Source of the DNA: Pardosa pseudoannulata
Taxonomy: Eukaryota > Arthropoda > Arachnida > Araneae > Lycosidae
Direction: 5' to 3'
NCBI GenBank assembly: GCA_032207245.1
Contig: CM063505.1
Span: forward strand, 172,353,922 to 172,417,921
DNA length: 64,000 nt
This document shows, one piece after another, positions 58,164 through 64,000 of this stretch. A model generated the notes under the pieces. It worked only from the letters and a program-made list of their open reading frames with translations, had not been told where the DNA came from and ran no database searches. The first letter of the stretch is position 1; the number at the start of each line of letters is the position of its first letter. Made by a program: the position numbers and the translations under genes.

Positions 58164-59163
58164 CAGGGTTGGCTTCATTTGCCCAAGCCGAAACAAACCC
58201 AGGCGGGTTTTTTCAATAAAACCCTCTTGAAAAAACACAAGTGGGTTTTTTTCAAAATTGGGTTCTCAAAATCTTTATTTCCACATCTTTAACTAATAAT
58301 AAAAATATTGAATTAAAATCTATAATATATATTACATATTTCATTTTTGACAATGATCCTAGAATTTTTTTTAATTTGAGGGGGTCTAAACTTCTAGAAA
58401 AAGCAAAAACCTAAAAACTTTTCAGGGAAAAATAGTTATCTGTATAACAAATACAATAAAATCTAAATTAAACAAAGTTAATAAGAATGTATGATGTATG
58501 ATGAAAAAAAAATAAGAATATTGAAATATTACATATGATAAAATTAATTAAAAAATGGACAAGAAAAATTGGGAAAAAAATATGTATAACAACTGCAAAT
58601 AAATATACATGGGGATAATATATATAATTAATTCTGCTACTTATCATATATAACTTACAAATTAACTAAAAAAATATCTTCTGAATGCTTTAATAACACA
58701 ATACTGCTAATAAATATAGAGCAATAATTTAATACATTTTATTGAAAAGAAAAAACTTCAAATACAACTATTTCAAAGGTAACTTTTAGTATAAAATAAT
58801 CGCCATTCAAAACTAGTTTTTTGATATTAGAAAAATTTTATATGAAAAAAACTTATTTTAAGATTTCAAAATTTCCTTTAATTTAGATAATTTCTTCTGC
58901 ATAATTTAAAATTGATTTTAAAAATTTTTAATTTTAAAAAGTGATTAACATTTTAAATTTATTTTAATCATACAATTAATTATATATCCTGTCCTCTTGC
59001 ATAACAAAAAACCTGAATATTTTTCAAATACCCAATCAAAAGCATCTAAAACCCATTAAAGTATAGTAAAAACCCTGATAAAACCTGAAAAAACCTCAAA
59101 AACCCTGAAAAAACCCACTGGATTTGGTTTTTTCTGAAAAAACCCAGGTTTTTGCCAACCCTG
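58164..59163. mobile_element. Non-autonomous hAT element (right copy)
   Basis: Counterpart of 3090-4077 with the same flanking octamers and small indels, among them an extra aaaacctgaaaa unit near 59085. Confidence 0.82.
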
Positions 59164-59730
59164 ATATAAACTATATTGTAGTAAAAGAAATCAACAATTG
59201 CTACATCATAACATTAAATTAAATATATGAAGAAATAAAATCCTTACTAAGCACTTATAGTGTAAATGATATTTGTTCAGATTCTAAAATTTCTTATTTC
59301 TCAGAACTATGAGATCTCAATAATAGAACTTGAATATGAATAATATTATAGTACAATTACTCAACAATTTCAGATCACATCAATAAGAAAAAACAAACAC
59401 TATGGGAAAAATTTAAATATAAAGGAGGAAAATGCAACATATCTAGAGCTAATTTCTTACTAGTTCTATGCTTTTACTATCATAACATATTGCCAAGATA
59501 AACCTTCATAGTCAGTCACATAACTTATTTATATATGCAAGATTTAACTAAAATCAGCAATCCTAATCCAAGACATAGGGGACTAACCTTTCATTATAAA
59601 ATATGTATATTAACTTCATCTGATTTTTTAGATTAGTATTATATATTAATGGTTGTTAACAAAAGAATGAAATTTGATTGTTAATAAGTCACATATATTA
59701 TATTTATTCGGTTGAAAAAAATTAACTTAC

Positions 59731-60345
59731 CTCATAAGGCTGACTTTTATGAATTAAACTTGATTTATCTTTTTCTCTCCACTCTTCTACTTCTGTTTGC
59801 ATTTCTGAACAATTATCAACATTTTTTAAATTTAGTTCATTATCACTTTTATTTTGGGATTTATTCAGTTCACTTGCTGTTGCTGCATTATCAGATATAA
59901 TTGTTTGCTCCGCTTTTTTAGGTACATCACTAGATGGCTGTAATCCAGCAACAATAATATTTTGGGGTTCTAGCCCTATTAAAACATTAGCAGTTCCCAT
60001 ATTTGAAGATGACTGATTTATATGCTGTAATGACACTGGAATATTATCTGGCCCAACACCTAATACTATATAACCTGAAGGTGGGATTATCTGAGATGGA
60101 ATATTTTTAATAATGTGGGTATTTAAATTGTTTTTTGGACTATGAGTGAAAAATGTCTTTTGAACAGATTTAGGTGCTTCCATTTTATCATGGAGAATTG
60201 ATGATTCCTCTGCCTCGTTTATCATTTTTAAAACTCTCTCTTCCAGTTCAGTTAGTTTAAACATATCATCACTTCCAGTTAATGCTATGCATTCATCCCT
60301 TTTTGCAGCTTTTCTTCTTAAAAGCTTTTTTTGATCAAACCATGC
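59731..60345 (-). CDS. Gene C exon 2: Myb/SANT-like protein, near-identical to gene A exon 2
   Basis: The splice sites, reading frame and 205 codons are the same as gene A exon 2, with only silent or near-silent changes visible in the coding part. Its exon 1 would lie beyond 64000. The next exon in the direction of transcription is at 51150-51039, so intron 2 would be about 8.6 kb, holding hAT, SINE, MITE and Harbinger insertions. Either a third family member or a second haplotype of gene A (see the 8.9 kb duplication). Confidence 0.8.
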
Positions 60346-60379
60346 CTAAAATGAACAAAAAACATAAAATTATATAAAA

Positions 60380-60881
60380 CAGGGTTGGAAAAAAATCATG
60401 ATTTTTTTTTAATTGGATTTTATATATTTTTTTCTTAGTACTAATTTTAATTGTTGTTTTTATGTTTTTTGAAATATACATAGAATAGTTTGTTATAAGG
60501 CTAGAATTAGAATGAACAATACCAAAAGAAGAAAACTGTCTATCCATTCCAGCAGATGAAGCCGCGGCTGTTGTTATTTGGTAGACAAACTGGATATTAA
60601 GCTTTGTAATACTCTCTTTACCTCCCATTACATAAAATGATTTCCACCAGTCATAATCAGTCATTGTACTACTCCTACTACATACTTTCTGATAACAACA
60701 CCCCTAATTCTTGAAAAGCACATGCTATCTACACTTATTTACTTATTGGTATTACTGTGCTGACTGATTCCCAAATCTCCTGTCTTTGGAATATAGGTTT
60801 TAAAAGAAGTGAAAAAAAAAATGATTTAAATCAATGATTTTTTTCAAAAAAAATTAACTGATTTAAATCATGCCAACCCTG
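60380..60881 (-). mobile_element. Deleted hAT element with transposase C-terminal fragment (right copy)
   Basis: Counterpart of 5294-5794. Here the target-site duplication is perfect (atataaaa at 60372-60379 and 60882-60889), which confirms the element borders. The fragment carries the same SSAGMDRQFSSFG motif (frame 60664 downward). Confidence 0.85.
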
Positions 60882-61483
60882 ATATAAAATATATTTTATA
60901 TGTATCTACACATAAAAAACTGGTAAAATGAATCATGACTTTTTCTTTTGTTAATACAGGAAAACTGAAATCGTCTTAAAACTTCACATTTAATATATAT
61001 AATTTAAAAAACAGTGAAATTATGCAACACATTAAGTAAGCCATTCACTTCACTATAATTTAAAAACAAACTTTAGCCTCTTGGACATGTATGAAAAAAA
61101 AAAACTTTTTAGAATATTTTAAAATAAACTTTAACAAATATACATGAAAGTTCCCAAGTTCTAATACTAGTTAAACTATGATCTAGATTTGCAGAAGCGA
61201 TCAAACAGTTTTCTTTTTTTTTTTTTTTTTTCATACGCCTCATTTTAAATTCTTGGTTTAAAAACTAAATAACATTGTTTCATGGCATATACTATATATA
61301 TACATATATAAAATTTTCATACATTTCAACATAACTTTCAACAACCAAAACTTTTTAATAGTACCTTATCTGTATGCATCTTTGCATCTCATCTGTATGC
61401 TGAATTTAGTAGTGTCAGAGACCTATTTCTGGGAATCTAAAATATAGTGCACACATGTACACATCTTCTTCTCAAGCACTACA

Positions 61484-61720
61484 GTCCGTTCCTGGCCAAA
61501 GCCATCTCAAATCAGTTTTCTCCATCTTAATCTATCTGTAGCTCTAGTCCTCCATCTGTTGACTTTAATATTTCTCAGCCACTGTTCTACATAAACAAGA
61601 CATCTTATACACAGCCTGTCTTTACTTCTTTCTCCAAGGCTTTGTGAAAATTTTCTAAACTGGAATTTCATCATTGTATCTGTATATAAGTCCAAGACAT
61701 CTTAGCTGCAATGCTTTAAT
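61484..61720 (-). pseudogene. LINE ORF2 C-terminal fragment (right copy)
   Basis: Same remnant as 6404-6650. Here the last 62 residues (61695-61507) are open and include FRKFSQSLGERSKDR and RATDRLRWRKLI, so the left copy's stop is a later change or a haplotype difference. There is no catalytic domain. Confidence 0.6.
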
Positions 61721-61949
61721 CACTTTATCTATATTAAGTTCTCTATATTTTTGCTGTAGTTCAAAGTTACCTTATTCTTCAGATTTTATTCTCTTTAACT
61801 GATCCAAAAATTTTTCAAGATTTATGCTCAAAGGTTAGTAATGCTTCTTCATCTAGTTTTCTTTAACAGTCAAGAATGGCTTCCATATAGAATTCTGGGC
61901 CTCACTAAAATTTTCCTCAGTTTTATCTTAGTTAAGCTTATGTGTATGT

Positions 61950-61965
61950 ATGTATGTGTGTGTAT

Positions 61966-62009
<44 letters not shown>

Positions 62010-62010
62010 A
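61950..62010. repeat. TA microsatellite with gt/ccc palindromic flanks (right copy)
   Basis: Longer allele of the 6867-6910 array, with the same atccc / gggat flanks. Confidence 0.85.
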
Positions 62011-62954
62011 TGGCAACTTTTGCCATGGTAGAAAAACCATAGAAAACAGTTATGGGAAAAATTGTTAATGCCTTCAAAATTTTACATCAATTTTTATGGA
62101 ATAAATTCACACTATTTTTTAACTTGCTCAGTAAAGATGTAGCATTTGAAACTGCTATTCTCCTGGAATAGGTTAGCATTTCAGGTGAATGCATAAAAGT
62201 GGTTATACGAAATTGATCCTCCTTACATACCCCTCATAAAAAAATTTGAAAGAATCACTAGTCTCCAAAACAAACTTTTCTGCAAGTATTGCTGAATCAG
62301 TTACAACTTACAAATGGCAGGAAAGTATTTCATCTTTTTGTTATATAATCAAATAAAATTTTATTAACACAATTAAAAACTTGATATTTTAGTGTTGCTG
62401 CTCTTATTAGAGTCAAATATTTCTTTTAGACATGCTGATATTTTAAACAAACTTTCACAAGAAAGTTCGTCAAATTGTTTATTTTGCTAAATAATGTTAA
62501 AAAATTTAGAGCAGTGGAATAAATTTACTCTAAATAAAACATCTTTTATTTTCTTAATTTAAAAACTCACTCTAAATTGAAATTTTTTAAATTTCTTCAT
62601 TTAAAAAATGAAAATTTAACTTTCATCCTGCTTTTCCAATTTTGCCAGAATATGTATATGTATATATTTCATATTCCTTCAACTAGAAATTGTTGAGATG
62701 CAATAATTTTAAGTGAAACTTCACGCAAATTATATTAAATTAATAACACTTATTAATAACAATTAGTAACTAATGCAGACATATTTCTAGATATCAATGA
62801 TTTAAAATTTAATGGACAACATTATATATTATATTGAATACATTTTGAAACTTTTAACTATTGAGGGGGCATACGTGTAACAAGAATTGAATGCTACAAT
62901 ATCTTGCTTACATACAAAGCATTAACAATGGCATGTAAATATGTAACTATCTAC

Positions 62955-64000
62955 CATTGACTTGTACACTACTTACCAATAAGTATTTAGACACCTGTGA
63001 TAGAAAAGAAAAACTAACTTTATTCAAAATCAATAGTTGGTAGAGCCTCCACGAGAGGCAATTACAGTGTGAATCCTCCGGGGCATACTTTCCACAAGTC
63101 TTTGTATTACAGCTAGTGGTATTGTCTTCCACCGAGCTTGGAGTAGACGTACAAGTTCCTTCACCGATATTGGATGGGTAGTGCATCCCTTAATTCAGCA
63201 ATCCAGCTCATCCCAGAGGTTCTCAATAGGGTTCAGGTCTGGGCAGGCCACTCCATTGGCAGTATACCAAGCCTTGCTTAACTTTGAAATATGACAACTG
63301 GTATTATCGTCCTGAAAGTAACACGGGTCCAACGCGTAAAACTGTGACAACGTAGGAAGCACATTGCCATCCAAAATAGTGCAGTAGGCAAGGGTATTGA
63401 GCTTACCATGAATGTGGACCATGGGTCCCAGTCCATACCAGGAGAAACACCCCCAGACCATAATTCCATCTCCGCTGAACTTGACTGTTACCACAATACA
63501 TTCTGGCAGGAGACATTCTCTAGCCAGACCCAGCCATTCAAACGGTAAAGGGTGAACCTTGATTTATCGCTCCAAAGAACCAATTTCCACTATCTACGGT
63601 CCAATTTTGATGTACTTTGCACCACATTAACTGAGCAGCGTGTTTGGACTTTGTGATCAAAGGCTTATGGGCAGCAGCATGACCATGAAAATCAAGCAGA
63701 TGTGCTTCCTTACAGATGGTACTCATTGAAACAATACTCCCAGATGCCTTTTGAAACTCCTCGCAGATGAGGATATTGGTTGGGTGCAGTTCTTCTGAAT
63801 TTATCTTGACAGCACTCATCAGTCTCTATCCCCCAGTTTTGTTGGTCTGCCGACTCGGAACACATTCTGACAATCACTGTTCATCTTCCACTTAATCATA
63901 TTGGCCACTGTCGATTTTGTGTACTTCAGATCTGTTGATATGTCCCTTAAGGATCGGCCACATTTGTGATACCCGAAAATTATACCTTTCTCGAACTCAG
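62955..64000 (-). pseudogene. Tc1-like transposase remnant (right copy, cut by window end)
   Basis: Counterpart of the 7850-9026 remnant with the same catalytic motifs (63494-63195). The middle segment is open slightly longer here (63819-63538) because of a base difference near 63590. The helix-turn-helix start is outside the window. Confidence 0.85.

Larger units (their letters stand above)
55080..64000. repeat. Right copy of the 8.9 kb near-identical direct duplication
   Basis: Direct repeat of 1-8895, identical apart from rare substitutions and small indels. It lies on the far side of the 100-N gap at 49468-49567. It carries gene C exon 2 (59731-60345), the SINE/MITE stack (56573-57465), hAT elements at 58164-59163 and 60380-60881, a LINE tail and a Tc1 remnant cut by the window end. 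Near-identity including introns and dead transposons means either a very recent duplication or a second haplotype assembled as separate sequence. Confidence 0.97.

Overview
The window is AT-rich, intron-containing animal DNA. Genes are split by multi-kilobase introns with GT..AG boundaries, and most of the rest is transposon remnants: Ty1/copia, Ty3/gypsy, BEL/Pao, Tc1-like, several hAT, piggyBac and PIF/Harbinger elements, one LINE tail and a tRNA-derived SINE family. The mix suggests an arthropod, perhaps a chelicerate such as a spider. That is inference from overall character, not a species identification. No bacterial genes, operons or CRISPR arrays are visible.

The host genes are one family of Myb/SANT-like DNA-binding proteins, all on the minus strand and repeated along the window. 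Gene B (39382 down to 24063) is complete: four exons join in frame into a 427-residue protein with an N-terminal Myb/SANT fold split by intron 1, a middle low-complexity part, a basic nuclear-localisation-like cluster and a C-terminal coiled-coil-like tail. Gene A (9624 down to 4645) has exons 1 and 2 here; its later exons must lie left of position 1. Gene C has exon 2 (60345-59731) and exon 3 (51150-51039); its exon 1 lies right of the window, and exon 4 is not seen because an assembly gap and a gypsy element occupy the expected place. Introns and 5' flanks of A, B and C are also recognisably homologous, so whole blocks were duplicated, not just coding exons.

Layout: 1-9624 gene A with hAT, LINE, SINE, piggyBac-like MITE and Tc1 insertions; 9625-15400 its 5' flank, with a gag/protease-only gypsy remnant and TA microsatellites; 15564-20005 a decayed copia element; 20760-22420 a decayed gypsy pol with a possible LTR; 24063-39382 gene B, with a BEL/Pao remnant in intron 2 and nested hAT elements plus a 3-unit tandem repeat in intron 1; 39383-44175 gene B 5' flank with an unrecognised broken ORF and a decayed piggyBac; 44176-49467 a gypsy element with a recognisable 5' LTR, running into a gap of exactly 100 N (49468-49567); 49568-64000 gene C with a Harbinger element sitting in a SINE.

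The last 8.9 kb (55080-64000) repeats the first 8.9 kb (1-8895) almost base for base. Because a scaffold gap lies between the copies, the second copy may be an alternative haplotype placed in the same scaffold; a recent tandem duplication is the alternative. This matters for counting the Myb/SANT genes.
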